Assembly: GCF_017833295.1 (NCBI RefSeq)
Contig: NZ_JAFIBW010000001.1
Coordinates: forward strand, 2,298,501 to 2,362,500
Direction of reading: 5' to 3'
DNA length: 64,000 nucleotides
Source of the DNA: Methylobacterium sp. PvR107
Lineage (GTDB): Bacteria; Pseudomonadota; Alphaproteobacteria; Rhizobiales; Beijerinckiaceae
The position numbers were made by a program, and so were the translations under genes. Under the pieces are notes generated by a model. That model was not told the origin of the DNA, did not search any database, and saw nothing but the letters and a program-made list of their open reading frames with translations. This document shows, piece after piece, positions 36,430-47,436 of this stretch (positions are counted from its first letter, which is position 1; each line of letters opens with the position of its first letter).

Positions 36430-37731
36430 TCAAGCTGCGCCGCGCATGCCGCTTCCGGCACGCACGACAAAACCCGCGCGCAGGGCACGCGCGGCCGTCT
36501 TGCCCGAGCGAATCGCTCCCTCGATCGTCGACGGCAGGCCTGTGGCTGTCCAATCGCCTGCCAGGACGAGATTGTCGTAGGCGGTTTCGGCCCCCGAGCG
36601 CCGCGCGGCTTCCGCCGGCGTCGCCGCGAAGGTCGCACGCTTCTCTTTTACGATCTGCCAGCTGGGCAGTTCCGGTGCAAGTTTGCACAAGTGTGCGATC
36701 TCGGCCCAGATCTGGCGCGCAAGGTCTTCCCGGGGCACGTCGAGCAGCCGGTCTGCACCGCTGATCGTTACCGAATAGCGGTCCGGATAAGCGAAAAGCC
36801 ACTCCGTGAGGGCGTTGACGACGCCGAGAACGAGCGGGCTGCCGGGCTTCGGCGCGAGCGCGAAATGCGCGTTCACGATGGAGCGGAATTCCACCGGGGC
36901 GAGGAGACCGGGCAACACCTCGCGGGCGACCCAGGGCGGCAGCGCGAGCACGATCCCGTCTTCCGGTCCGATCGCCTCGGCGCCGTCGGAGAACTGGAGC
37001 TGCGCGACGCGGCCGTCGGCGATGTCGAGGCCGCGCAGGCGCCGGCCCAGGCGCATCTGGCAGCCGCGGGCCGAGAGGTAGCGCACGGCCGGATCGACGA
37101 ACGCGTACGACAGGCCCTCCACCGCCACCAGGGGACGGCACGCCTTGCCGCCCGCGCCGAGGGTCTCGCGCAGGATCCGGGCGGCCAGCCCGACATCGCT
37201 GTCCCGCGGCTCGGTGTTGAGCGCGGCGAGCAGCACCGGGTGCCACAGCCGGCGGTAGAGGTCGCCCTCGCAGGCCATGTGGGCGCCGATCGTGCCGCCC
37301 GCGCCCTCCGGCTTGCCGGAGGCGGCGCGCAGGATCCCGAGCGGGGCGAGGTAGTCGCGCGCCCGGGTTCCGGGAACGCGGCGCGACGGGCTCATCACCC
37401 ACCAGGGCAGCCGTCCGGCATTGGGGCGCAGGCGCCAGCGCTCGCCGGTCTTCAGGTCGGCGAAGTCGAACTCCGCCGCGTCCGGGCCGACGAGGGCGTC
37501 GGCGGGCGCGCCGATTGTCTTGAGGAAGCCCAGCGCGTCGGCATTGCCGGAGAGCAGCAGGTGGTTGCCGTTGTCGATCGTCAGGCCGAGTGCCGGATCG
37601 TAGTACGAGCGGCAGCGCCCGCCGGCCTGCTTGGCGGCCTCGTGCAGCACGACCTGGGCGCCGGACTCGGCCAGCGCGACAGCGGCGGACAGGCCGGCCA
37701 AGCCGGCGCCGACGACGTGGACGGTTCCCAT
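36430..37731 (-). CDS. hpnE: Hydroxysqualene dehydroxylase HpnE
   Basis: 433 residues, start overlapping the hpnD stop by one base (TGATG). FAD-dependent amine-oxidase-type fold with VHVVGAGLAGLSAAVALAESGAQVVLHEA at the N-terminus and a C-terminal FAD contact LAGDWTATGLPSTIEGAIRSG. It reduces hydroxysqualene to squalene, the last of the three HpnCDE steps. Membrane-associated. Confidence 0.94.
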   Translation of the reverse strand: MGTVHVVGAGLAGLSAAVALAESGAQVVLHEAAKQAGGRCRSYYDPALGLTIDNGNHLLLSGNADALGFLKTIGAPADALVGPDAAEFDFADLKTGERWRLRPNAGRLPWWVMSPSRRVPGTRARDYLAPLGILRAASGKPEGAGGTIGAHMACEGDLYRRLWHPVLLAALNTEPRDSDVGLAARILRETLGAGGKACRPLVAVEGLSYAFVDPAVRYLSARGCQMRLGRRLRGLDIADGRVAQLQFSDGAEAIGPEDGIVLALPPWVAREVLPGLLAPVEFRSIVNAHFALAPKPGSPLVLGVVNALTEWLFAYPDRYSVTISGADRLLDVPREDLARQIWAEIAHLCKLAPELPSWQIVKEKRATFAATPAEAARRSGAETAYDNLVLAGDWTATGLPSTIEGAIRSGKTAARALRAGFVVRAGSGMRGAA

Positions 37732-38582
37732 CAGATCAGGCCATGCCGGAGGACGACGCCGAGGAGCGCCAGCTTGCCGGGTTTGACCCGGGCGCGGGGC
37801 ATCGCCCAGCCGCGTTCGAGGACCGCCTTGAGGTAGAGGTGATAGGCTGCCGCCATCAGCCGCGCGGCCTTGGTCGCCTTGCGCGGGCTGCGCCGGATGA
37901 TCTCCCAGGTCGCCTGGTAATGCTCCTCGGCCTCGCGGGCGAGGGAGAGGCAGACCTCGCCGATGCGCGGGTGGCGGATCGCCTCGACCGGGGTCGGGTC
38001 GGCGAGCCCGATCGCCTGGAGCTTCTCGCGGGGCAGGTAGAGGCGGCCGCGCTCGGCATCCTCGTCGATATCCCGGAGGATGTTGGTGAGCTGGAGCGCC
38101 CGGCCCTGGTGCCAGGCGAGCCGGATGCCGTCCGCCTCCGGCATGCCGAAGATCCGCACCGACAGCCGGCCGACCGCGCTGGCGACCCGGTCGCAATAGA
38201 GGTCGAGGGTGTCGGCGTCGGGGGCGACGATGTCCTCCACGGCGTCCATGGCCATGCCGTCGATGACCGCCTGGAAATCCTCGCGCTTCAGGCCGAAGCG
38301 GCGCACCGGCTCGACGAGGTCGCGGACCCGTGGCGCCGGCCGGCCGGCATAGAGCGCGTCGATGTCGGCCCGCCAGCGGTCGAGCTCGACCTGCCGGACG
38401 GCGCGGGTGCCGCCATCATCGGCGACGTCGTCGACGGCACGGCAGAAGGCGTAGACGGCGTACATCGCCTCCCGCCGCTCCTTCGGCAGCAGGCGCATGG
38501 CCGTGTAGAAGGAGGAGCCGGCGGCCGGGAGCGCCGGGGCGGCGCCCTGCTCGGCGGGCGCGGGAGTCGCGGTGGCGCTCAC
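37731..38582 (-). CDS. hpnD: Presqualene diphosphate synthase HpnD
   Basis: 283 residues from a GTG that overlaps the hpnC stop (GTGA). Squalene/phytoene synthase fold with both Asp-rich motifs: AFCRAVDDVADDGG and NILRDIDEDAERGRLYLP. It condenses two farnesyl diphosphates to presqualene diphosphate. An internal ATG in GSSFYTAMRLLP exists but starting there would remove family sequence. Confidence 0.93.
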   Translation of the reverse strand: MSATATPAPAEQGAAPALPAAGSSFYTAMRLLPKERREAMYAVYAFCRAVDDVADDGGTRAVRQVELDRWRADIDALYAGRPAPRVRDLVEPVRRFGLKREDFQAVIDGMAMDAVEDIVAPDADTLDLYCDRVASAVGRLSVRIFGMPEADGIRLAWHQGRALQLTNILRDIDEDAERGRLYLPREKLQAIGLADPTPVEAIRHPRIGEVCLSLAREAEEHYQATWEIIRRSPRKATKAARLMAAAYHLYLKAVLERGWAMPRARVKPGKLALLGVVLRHGLI

Positions 38583-39475
38583 GAACGGCTTCCTTGAGCG
38601 GCGGCCCGGACAATCCGACCCCGGAAGGGCCGGCGGGCCAGGGTGGCGGCGACGCCGCCGAGCGCCGTGAGGGCGAAGGCGGCCTTGCCGTGATGGACTG
38701 TCTCGGAGAGCGGGTCGCGCTCGGTCAGGCCCTTGGCCAGCACCACGGCGAGCCGGTGGATCGCGGCGATCTCCAGGGACAGGCGCAAATCGTCGATCAG
38801 GTCCGGCAGGACCGCGCCCTCGTCGAGGAGGTCCAGGCATTTCTGCGCCAGCTCCCGGATCACGGCCCGCAGCTGCGGCGGCGCCTCGGCCTCGCCGAGC
38901 ATCGCGATCGTGGCGCCGTGGCGGTCGAGGGCGTCCTGCGGGATGTAGACCCGGTCGAGACCGGCGAAATCCTTGCCGCAATCCTGCAGGTGATTGATGA
39001 TCTGGAGCGCCGCGCAGATCGCGTCGGACGGCCCCCAGACCCGGGCCGGGTCCTCGCCGTGGATGTCGAGGACGAAGCGGCCGACCGGCATGGCCGAGTA
39101 ACGGCAATAGTGGATCAGCGCATCCCAGTCGGCATAGCGGCTCTTGCGCGCATCCATCCGGAACGCGTCGAGCAGCTCCAGGGCATGGCGCGGGGGCAGT
39201 TTCCGAGCGGCGAGCTCGCGCTTCAGCGGCTCCGCCTCGGGATCGGACGGGCCGGCGCCGGTGAGCGAATCGGCGAGGCGATCCAGCATCTCGATCTTGC
39301 GCTCGGGCGACAGCGCGGCATGGTCGGCGACGTCGTCGCCGGCGCGGACGAAGTTGTAGAACGCCAGGATCGCGCCCCGGTGGCGGGGATGGATCAGGTG
39401 CGAGGCGACGGGAAAGTTCTCGTCGCGGTGGCCCTTGCCGGAACGCGTCGCGGTCGCGGAATCGAGGCTGCTCAT
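38579..39475 (-). CDS. hpnC: Hydroxysqualene synthase HpnC
   Basis: 298 residues from ATG 39475, overlapping the hpnA stop (ATGA). Squalene/phytoene synthase family with NFVRAGDDVADHAAL and INHLQDCGKDFAGLDRVYIP. It converts presqualene diphosphate to hydroxysqualene. The N-terminal HRDENFPVASHLI is characteristic of HpnC. Confidence 0.94.
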   Translation of the reverse strand: MSSLDSATATRSGKGHRDENFPVASHLIHPRHRGAILAFYNFVRAGDDVADHAALSPERKIEMLDRLADSLTGAGPSDPEAEPLKRELAARKLPPRHALELLDAFRMDARKSRYADWDALIHYCRYSAMPVGRFVLDIHGEDPARVWGPSDAICAALQIINHLQDCGKDFAGLDRVYIPQDALDRHGATIAMLGEAEAPPQLRAVIRELAQKCLDLLDEGAVLPDLIDDLRLSLEIAAIHRLAVVLAKGLTERDPLSETVHHGKAAFALTALGGVAATLARRPFRGRIVRAAAQGSRS

Positions 39476-40500
39476 GCGAGGTATCCCGCTTCGCGGAACC
39501 ACGTGATCGCGTCGGACAGCCCCTCGCGGTAGGGCCGTGCCGTGTAGCCGAGTTCGGCGCGCGCCTTCCTGTCCGAGAAAAACATCCGGTAGCGCGACAT
39601 GCGGATCCCGTCGATCGTCGCGAAGGGCTGCTTGCCGGTGACCCGGGCGGCGAGCTGCGCGAAGAACGCCACCGGGTAGACCGCCGCCCGGGGCAGGTTC
39701 ACGGTCGGCGGCTTGCGGCCGACCATGCCGGCGATGTCGGCGAGCATCTGCGACAGGAACACGTCCTCGCCACCGAGGATGTAGCGCTCGCCGATCCGCC
39801 CGTTGCGGAGCGCCAGCAGGTGGCCGTGGGCCACGTCGTCGACATGAGCGAGGTTGAGCCCGGTATCGACGAAAGCCGGCATCTTGCCGAGCGCGGCCTC
39901 CTGGATGATCCGACCGGTGGGCGTCGGCTTGACGTCGCGGGGGCCGATCGGCGTCGACGGGTTGACGATCACCGCCTTGAGACCGTCCCGGGCGACCATC
40001 TCCTCGACCACGCGCTCGGCCACGACCTTGCTGCGCTTGTAGGCGCCGATGGCGGTCTCGGGCGTCAGCGGCATGGTCTCGTCGGAGGGCGTGACGCCGT
40101 CGGCCGGCGGCTTGATGGTCGCGACGCTCGACGTGTAGACGACCCGCTCCACCCCGGCGTCGAGGGCCGCCCGCATCATCAGGCGCGTGCCGTCGCGGTT
40201 GGTGCGAACGATCTCTTCCATGTCCGGCGCCCAGAGCCGGTAATCGGCCGCGGCGTGGATCAGGTAGCGCTGGCCGCGCATCGCCGCCGCCACGGCGGCC
40301 GGGTCGCGCATGTCGCCCTCGGCGATCTCGACATCGGTCCAGGTGAGGTTCCGGCGCGGGCTCGAGGCGCGCACGAGGATGCGCACCGGGAAGCCGGCCC
40401 GGCGGAACACGTCGACCAGGGCGGATCCGAGAAAGCCGCTCGCGCCGGTGATCAGCACGGGTCCGACCTCGGAAGAGCCGGGGGTTGTGGCCTCTGCCAT
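39472..40500 (-). CDS. hpnA: Hopanoid-associated sugar epimerase HpnA
   Basis: 342 residues from ATG 40500 (a GTG directly before it is possible). Extended short-chain dehydrogenase fold: GASGFLGSALVDVFRRAGFPVRILVR for NAD(P), VYTSSVATI, and the catalytic YKRSK motif. HpnA is conserved in hopanoid clusters, probably in forming or modifying the sugar-like side chain, though its reaction is not well defined. First hpn gene after dxs (130-base gap). Confidence 0.92.
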   Translation of the reverse strand: MAEATTPGSSEVGPVLITGASGFLGSALVDVFRRAGFPVRILVRASSPRRNLTWTDVEIAEGDMRDPAAVAAAMRGQRYLIHAAADYRLWAPDMEEIVRTNRDGTRLMMRAALDAGVERVVYTSSVATIKPPADGVTPSDETMPLTPETAIGAYKRSKVVAERVVEEMVARDGLKAVIVNPSTPIGPRDVKPTPTGRIIQEAALGKMPAFVDTGLNLAHVDDVAHGHLLALRNGRIGERYILGGEDVFLSQMLADIAGMVGRKPPTVNLPRAAVYPVAFFAQLAARVTGKQPFATIDGIRMSRYRMFFSDRKARAELGYTARPYREGLSDAITWFREAGYLA

Positions 40501-40630
40501 CACGGATCTGGAGGATTACCGAAAACCAGTGCGGCCGGGGATCCCCAGCCGCGCCGCGCTTGTGTCATCGAACCGCCGGGGCGGCAAGCGATGCGGCGGC
40601 ATGCCCGCACCGCGTGGCTGATGCCGGGTT

Positions 40631-42610
40631 TCAGGCCAGCCGCAGGCGCGAACGGCTGTCCTTGCGCTCCGGCAGGGTGTCGAGGGCGGTCCGGACGATG
40701 GTCTGCGCGTCGAGGCCGGCCTCGGCGTACATCTTCTCCGGGCTGTCGTGGTCCTGGTAGCTGTCCGGCAGCGTCATCGTCCGCACCCGGACCCGGCCCG
40801 CATCCAGCGCGCCCCGCTCCGAGAGGAGATGCAGCACCATCGCGCCGAACCCGCCCCGCGAGCCCTCCTCGATCGTGATCAGGACCTCGTGGTCCCGCGC
40901 CAGCTCCAGGATCAGCGCCGCGTCCAGCGGCTTGGCGAAGCGCGCATCCGCCACCGTCACGGCAACGCCCTGCTCGGACAGCGTGTCCGCCGCCTTCAGC
41001 GCCTCCGCCAGACGCGTGCCGAGCGACAGGATCGCCACCCGCGCCTCCGCGTCCCGGCGCACCACCCGGCCCTTGCCGACGGCCAGGACCTCGCCCCGCT
41101 CCGGAAGCTCGATGCCGACCCCCTCGCCGCGCGGGTAGCGCAGCGCGATCGGCCCCGAATCATGCGCGTGCGCGGTGGCCACCATGTGGACCAGCTCGGC
41201 CTCGTCGGACGCCGCCATCACGGTCATGTTCGGCAGGCAGCACAGGTAGGCGAGGTCGAACGCGCCCGCATGCGTCGCCCCGTCGGCGCCGACCAGGCCC
41301 GCCCGGTCCATGCAGAACCGCACGGGCAGGTTCTGCAGCGCCACGTCGTGCACGACCTGATCGTAGGCCCGCTGCAGGAAGGTCGAGTAGATCGCCACGA
41401 ACGGCCGGTAGCCCTCCGTCGCCAGGCCGCCCGCGAACGTCACCGCGTGCTGCTCGGCGATGCCGACGTCGAAGGTCTTGTCCGGATGCGCCTTGCCGAA
41501 CAGGTCGATGCCGGTCCCGCCCGGCATCGCCGCGGTGATCGCCACGACCTTGTCGTCGGCATCGGCCGCCTTGATCAGGCTCTCGCCGAACACCCGCGTG
41601 TAGGCCGGCGCGTTCGGCTTGGCCTTGGCCTGGACCCCCGAGACCACGTCGAACTTGACCACGCCGTGGTAGCGGTCGGCGCTGGCCTCGGCCGGGGCGT
41701 AGCCCTTGCCCTTGCGGGTGACCACGTGCAGCAGGATCGGGCCGTGCTCGGCGTCGCGGACGTTCTTGAGCACCGGCAGCAGGTGGTCGAGGTTGTGCCC
41801 GTCGACCGGGCCGACATAGTGGAAGCCCATCTCCTCGAACATGGTGCCGCCGCCCACCACCAGGGAGCGGGCATATTCCTCGGCCGCGGCCGCGCGCTGG
41901 TAGAGCGCCTTGGGCAGGAGCTTGCCGAGCTGCTTGGCGGTCTCGCGCAGGGACTGGTAGGCGCCGCCCGAGGCGAGCCGGGCGAGGTAGGCCGACATGG
42001 CGCCGACGGGGGGCGCGATCGACATGTCGTTGTCGTTGAGGATGACGATCAGGCGCGAGTGCAGGGCGCCGGCGTTGTTGAGCGCCTCGTAGGCCATGCC
42101 GGCCGACATCGAGCCGTCGCCGATCACCGCGATGGCGTTGCGGCGCTTCAGGGCGCCGCCCTTCTGCTTGGCGGTGGCGTTGTCGAGGTCGCGGGCGACC
42201 GCCATGCCGAGCGCGGCCGAGATCGACGTCGAGGAATGCGCCGCGCCGAAGGGGTCGTAGACGCTCTCGGACCGCTTGGTGAAGCCCGACAGGCCGCCGC
42301 CCTGGCGCAGCGTACGGATGCGGTCGCGGCGCTCGGTGAGGATCTTGTGCGGGTAGCACTGGTGGCCGACGTCCCAGACGATGCGGTCGTCGGGCGTGTC
42401 GAACACGTGGTGCAGCGCGACGGTGAGCTCGACCACGCCGAGCCCCGAGCCGAGATGCCCGCCGGTGATCGACACCGCGTCGATCATCTCGGCGCGCACC
42501 GCGTCCGCCACAGCCGGCAGATCCGATTCCGGAAGCCCGCGCAACGCCGCAGGATTCGGGACACGATCCAGCAACGCCGATTGCTCAGGTGATATCGCCA
42601 ATGGTCGCAT
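40631..42610 (-). CDS. dxs: 1-deoxy-D-xylulose-5-phosphate synthase
   Basis: 659 residues, full length. The thiamine-diphosphate enzyme that opens the MEP pathway by joining pyruvate and glyceraldehyde-3-phosphate. Motifs: [29 protein letters not shown] with the GDG...N thiamine site, and [21 protein letters not shown]. Its place upstream of hpnA links isoprenoid supply with hopanoid use. It is divergent from the small exported ORF at 42.8 kb. Confidence 0.97.
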   Translation of the reverse strand: MRPLAISPEQSALLDRVPNPAALRGLPESDLPAVADAVRAEMIDAVSITGGHLGSGLGVVELTVALHHVFDTPDDRIVWDVGHQCYPHKILTERRDRIRTLRQGGGLSGFTKRSESVYDPFGAAHSSTSISAALGMAVARDLDNATAKQKGGALKRRNAIAVIGDGSMSAGMAYEALNNAGALHSRLIVILNDNDMSIAPPVGAMSAYLARLASGGAYQSLRETAKQLGKLLPKALYQRAAAAEEYARSLVVGGGTMFEEMGFHYVGPVDGHNLDHLLPVLKNVRDAEHGPILLHVVTRKGKGYAPAEASADRYHGVVKFDVVSGVQAKAKPNAPAYTRVFGESLIKAADADDKVVAITAAMPGGTGIDLFGKAHPDKTFDVGIAEQHAVTFAGGLATEGYRPFVAIYSTFLQRAYDQVVHDVALQNLPVRFCMDRAGLVGADGATHAGAFDLAYLCCLPNMTVMAASDEAELVHMVATAHAHDSGPIALRYPRGEGVGIELPERGEVLAVGKGRVVRRDAEARVAILSLGTRLAEALKAADTLSEQGVAVTVADARFAKPLDAALILELARDHEVLITIEEGSRGGFGAMVLHLLSERGALDAGRVRVRTMTLPDSYQDHDSPEKMYAEAGLDAQTIVRTALDTLPERKDSRSRLRLA

Positions 42611-42811
42611 CCGCTCGTTCGAGTGTGGCGACGGCCCCGTCGCGAGCCCGAGGCAACCGCGACGCCAGCACGCGGGGGTACGCGTTCATGCTAGAACCCA
42701 CCCGTCCGTCGCTGTCATGATAGTGCCAGTTACGGATGATTGGCGGCGCGATCAATGTCGGGCCGGCGTTTTTTCCAGTCACGTGCCCTTACCGCCACAA
42801 GAGGTCCGCCT

Positions 42812-43066
42812 TTGAGCCCGGCTCGTCTGTGCACAATCCTGCTCACGCTCGCGATTACCGGAAGCAGCCAAGCTTACGCCGAGCCGCGGCCCCCGGACGG
42901 CAATCTCGACTTCCTGTGCAACTTCCTGGGCGATTGTCCGACGCGGGCGGCCCCAGGAGGCCCGGACCGCGATGCGCGACCCTTCGTCGGCAACCTGGGC
43001 CGCCCCTGCGCGTGGCGGTATCGCCCGACCCCGGAGGGATCGCGCCGGGTGCGGGTATGCTGGTGA
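42812..43066 (+). CDS. Small secreted protein overlapping the nuclease start
   Basis: 84 residues from TTG 42812, with AGAGG upstream. A signal peptide (LCTILLTLAITGSSQAYA) is followed by a mature part of about 60 residues with three cysteines, ending PCAWRYRPTPEGSRRVRVCW. It runs 10 bases into the downstream nuclease gene, so translation may be coupled. I do not recognise a family. The unusual start lowers confidence. Confidence 0.5.
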   Translation: MSPARLCTILLTLAITGSSQAYAEPRPPDGNLDFLCNFLGDCPTRAAPGGPDRDARPFVGNLGRPCAWRYRPTPEGSRRVRVCW

Positions 43067-43950
43067 GGCGGCGCAGGGTATTCTGTGCCGCGATCGTGGC
43101 TGTGGCGGCCCTCGGCGCCGCGCCGGCCCCCGCCGACGAGGCCTGCCCGGGGCTTTTCGCCGATGGCCGGGCGCCCGTGCTCACCAATCCGAAGCTCGCC
43201 GCGCAGACGGTGCCCCTGTGCTTCGAGGCGTTCGCGGTGCTCCATTCCGGGATGGCGCGCACGCCGCTCTATTCGGCCGAGCATCTCACCCGCGCGAGCG
43301 TGGCGGAAGCGCGGACGGTGGTGCGGGACGATTCCTTCCACGAGGAGGCACGGCTTCCGGAGAACCAGCGGGCGTCGCTGGAGGATTACGTCCGCAGCGG
43401 CTTCGACCGGGGCCATCTGGCGCCGGCGGGCGACATGCCGACCCTGCGGGCCCAGGCCGAATCGTTCAGCCTCGCCAATATCGTGCCCCAGAACCGGATG
43501 CTGAACCGCGGCCTCTGGGCCGACATCGAGGAGAGCGTCCGTCGCGTGGCGAGCCGGCGCGGGTCGATCTTCGTGGTGACCGGCGTGATCTTCTCCGGCG
43601 ACGCGGTGCAGCAGATCAGGGGCGGCGTGCTGGTTCCGACCCGGCTGTTCAAGGCGCTCTACGATCCGGCGAGCGGGCAGGCCGGGGCCTACCTCGCGCC
43701 CAACGACGCGTCGAAGGATTGGGGCGCGGTCTCGATCGACGAACTGAACCGGGACTCGGGGATCGACGTGTTCCCGAGCCTTCCGGCCGCGGTCCGGACT
43801 ACCGCGATGATCCTGCCCGATCCCCACGCCAGCGCCCGCTCGGACGAGCACCGCCCGCGACGGGAGGAGACGTGGCCGGACTGGCTCCGGCGCGAGGGCT
43901 ATCGCGTGCTGCGCAGGCTCGTGCACGATCTCCTGCGCGCGATCTTCTGA
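43057..43950 (+). CDS. Exported DNA/RNA non-specific endonuclease
   Basis: 297 residues from ATG 43057. A signal peptide (VFCAAIVAVAALGAAPAPA) precedes a NUC1/EndoG-type beta-beta-alpha-metal nuclease domain. The active site DRGH is in GFDRGHLAPAGDM and the metal-binding Asn in LANIVPQNRMLNRGLW. It degrades DNA and RNA in the periplasm or outside the cell. The C-terminus is basic. It overlaps the small secreted ORF upstream by 10 bases. Confidence 0.9.
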   Translation: MLVRRRRVFCAAIVAVAALGAAPAPADEACPGLFADGRAPVLTNPKLAAQTVPLCFEAFAVLHSGMARTPLYSAEHLTRASVAEARTVVRDDSFHEEARLPENQRASLEDYVRSGFDRGHLAPAGDMPTLRAQAESFSLANIVPQNRMLNRGLWADIEESVRRVASRRGSIFVVTGVIFSGDAVQQIRGGVLVPTRLFKALYDPASGQAGAYLAPNDASKDWGAVSIDELNRDSGIDVFPSLPAAVRTTAMILPDPHASARSDEHRPRREETWPDWLRREGYRVLRRLVHDLLRAIF

Positions 43951-43961
43951 CGGGAGCATCC

Positions 43962-44267
43962 ATGGCACAGGACAGGCACGGCAGCCGGCCCGAAACCGGC
44001 GACAGCGGCCAGGACAGGTTCGAGCCCTTCGCCGACGACGCCACCGTGCGCAGCGTCGGCGCCCTGTCGTTCGAGAACGGCAAAGATCGAATCGCCGTGC
44101 ACGGATCGATCGACCTCACGCGGGACAAGGCGGGCCTCGCGCAGGCCAAGCACCTGAGGGAGACCCTGGCGGCGATCGTGAAGGCGCTGGAAACCGGCGA
44201 CCTGCCGGAGGCGGTCGCGGACAGCCCCGACGCGGCGCCGACATCGGTCCGCAATCCGTTCGCCTGA
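43962..44267 (+). CDS. Conserved-looking hypothetical protein after the nuclease
   Basis: 101 residues from ATG 43962, 11 bases after the nuclease stop, with GGGAG upstream. No signal peptide. A central strand-helix part (GALSFENGKDRIAVHGSIDL, then a helix with KAGLAQAKHLRETLAAIVKALE) looks like a small folded domain, with acidic, flexible ends. Family not recognised. A short GC hairpin (44291-44308) follows. Confidence 0.6.
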   Translation: MAQDRHGSRPETGDSGQDRFEPFADDATVRSVGALSFENGKDRIAVHGSIDLTRDKAGLAQAKHLRETLAAIVKALETGDLPEAVADSPDAAPTSVRNPFA

Positions 44268-44450
44268 CCATCCCAATCGAGGAGCCTTCCAGCGGCAACC
44301 TTGCCGCTGCCCGGCGGGGCTGATACTCGGGCAGCGTCATTCTATATCTTGGAGAACGCGCGTACAGGACGGGTGCAGACGCCCCGCACCTGGCCCGTGC
44401 CGCTGGCACGCATTGCGCATTCCCGCACACCACGCCGAGGACGGTCCGCG

Positions 44451-46103
<1,653 letters not shown>

Positions 46104-46114
46104 GCGCCGCCGGA

Positions 46115-46150
46115 ACCCGCTCCCGCCCGCAGGGCCGCGCGGGAGCGGGT
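46115..46150. terminator. Hairpin after ettA
   Basis: ACCCGCTCCCGC pairs with GCGGGAGCGGGT (12 bp) around a 12-base loop, 12 bases past the ettA stop and ahead of the convergent epimerase stop. Probably a shared terminator, though without a long T run. Confidence 0.65.
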
Positions 46151-46177
46151 CGCACGGCCTCCTTCATCCGGGCGTGA

Positions 46178-47125
46178 TCAGTCGAGGCGTGATCGCGCTT
46201 CGGCCAGCATCACCGCGAGGCTTTGTGTGAGCGGAAGAGCGGGCCGCCATCCGGTGAGCCGCGCGAACGCCGTGGGGTCGCAGCCCTCGCTGCGCACGCC
46301 CTGCGGCCGGACCCGATCGGGCGTTGCCCGGACCGTGAAGGTCGCCTCCGTCATCGTGCGGAGCGCGTCGAGGATCTCGGCGACCGACGTGATCACCCCC
46401 GATCCGACGTTGAAGATGGCGCCTTCGGGCAGGTCGTCGATCCGCTCGATGACCCGCAGGCACGCCGCAGCGAAGTCGGCGATGTCGAAGAAGTCCCGCG
46501 CGGCCGAGAGGTCGCCGACGTCCAGGCTCGCCTCCGCCAGCCCCCGCTCGATGCGGGCGATCTGCGCGGCGAAGGACGCCACCACGAAGGTCTCGCTCTG
46601 ACCGGGGCCGATATAGTTCGACGGCCGCAGCACGAGATGCTTCACGCCGGCACGGGCGAGCACGTCGCGCAGGATGTACTCGCACGCGTTCTTGGTCCGC
46701 CCGGAGATGGTGTCGGGCCTTGGCGTCACGCCCTCGTCCGGGCGCGGATGGATCCGGAACGCCTCCCCGTAGACCACGGTCGAGCTCAGGAACACGAGGG
46801 CCGCATTGGTCCGGGCCACCGCCTCGGCGAGGTTCAAGGTCCCGAGCAGATCCGCCCGCCAGGCATAGGACGGCGTCTCGCTCGACTGCGCCACCGAGGC
46901 CAGGGCCGCGAGATGGAAGACGATGTCCGGATCGAAGGCTGCAACCGCCTGCGTGAGCCGGCTGGCCTCGAACGGGTCGACCTCCAAAAAGGTCACGCCG
47001 TCGAGCGGCGGCTGTGCGGCCCGGTCGATCCCGAGGATCGGGCTGCCGGCCGGCAGCCCCAGCCGCAGCGCTTCGAGCAGGCGGCGGCCGAGATAATCTC
47101 CGGCTCCGGTGACGAGGACGCGCAT
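46178..47125 (-). CDS. NAD-dependent epimerase/dehydratase with altered active site
   Basis: 315 residues from ATG 47125. Extended short-chain dehydrogenase: GxxGxxG loop in VTGAGDYLGRRLLEALRLG, FHLAALASVAQSSETP, and VFLSSTVVYGE. The usual catalytic YxxxK is replaced by SGRTK (from DTISGRTKNACEYIL), so the tyrosine is a serine. The remainder (LRPSNYIGPGQ, FNVGSG) is intact. It resembles nucleotide-sugar epimerases. The missing tyrosine leaves catalytic competence open; the sugar is unknown. Confidence 0.85.
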   Translation of the reverse strand: MRVLVTGAGDYLGRRLLEALRLGLPAGSPILGIDRAAQPPLDGVTFLEVDPFEASRLTQAVAAFDPDIVFHLAALASVAQSSETPSYAWRADLLGTLNLAEAVARTNAALVFLSSTVVYGEAFRIHPRPDEGVTPRPDTISGRTKNACEYILRDVLARAGVKHLVLRPSNYIGPGQSETFVVASFAAQIARIERGLAEASLDVGDLSAARDFFDIADFAAACLRVIERIDDLPEGAIFNVGSGVITSVAEILDALRTMTEATFTVRATPDRVRPQGVRSEGCDPTAFARLTGWRPALPLTQSLAVMLAEARSRLD

Positions 47126-47436
47126 GGATCCGGCCCCTGGACGGCGTGGACGACCCAAGCCCGGATCGGTCCGCCGCCTCTATAGCGGGTGCGGACGTGA
47201 TGCGAGAGCGGATGCGGCGAGCGGTCGATCGCCGCCGCCCAGCTTCGCGCCGCCCTGCCACACACGCAGATCGGGCTGTTACACTGCGGAGCCGCGCTCG
47301 CGGTCGGCCGGGCTGTTGTCCCTAACGGAACAAAGACGCGTGATCGGCGCAGTCTCGTGCAGCGGTTGCGCGTGTACGCGCTATGTTGCAGTGCGGCCGG
47401 CGAGAACTGACGCCGGCCGGCGAATTCGGCGCGAAG

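Noticed and set aside
34146..36764. 872-codon plus-strand frame opposite shc
   Set aside because: Antisense shadow of squalene-hopene cyclase, whose QW and DXDD motifs are all present on the minus strand.
42585..42782. 65-codon minus-strand frame in the dxs upstream gap
   Set aside because: It overlaps the dxs start and has no ribosome-binding site or recognisable feature.
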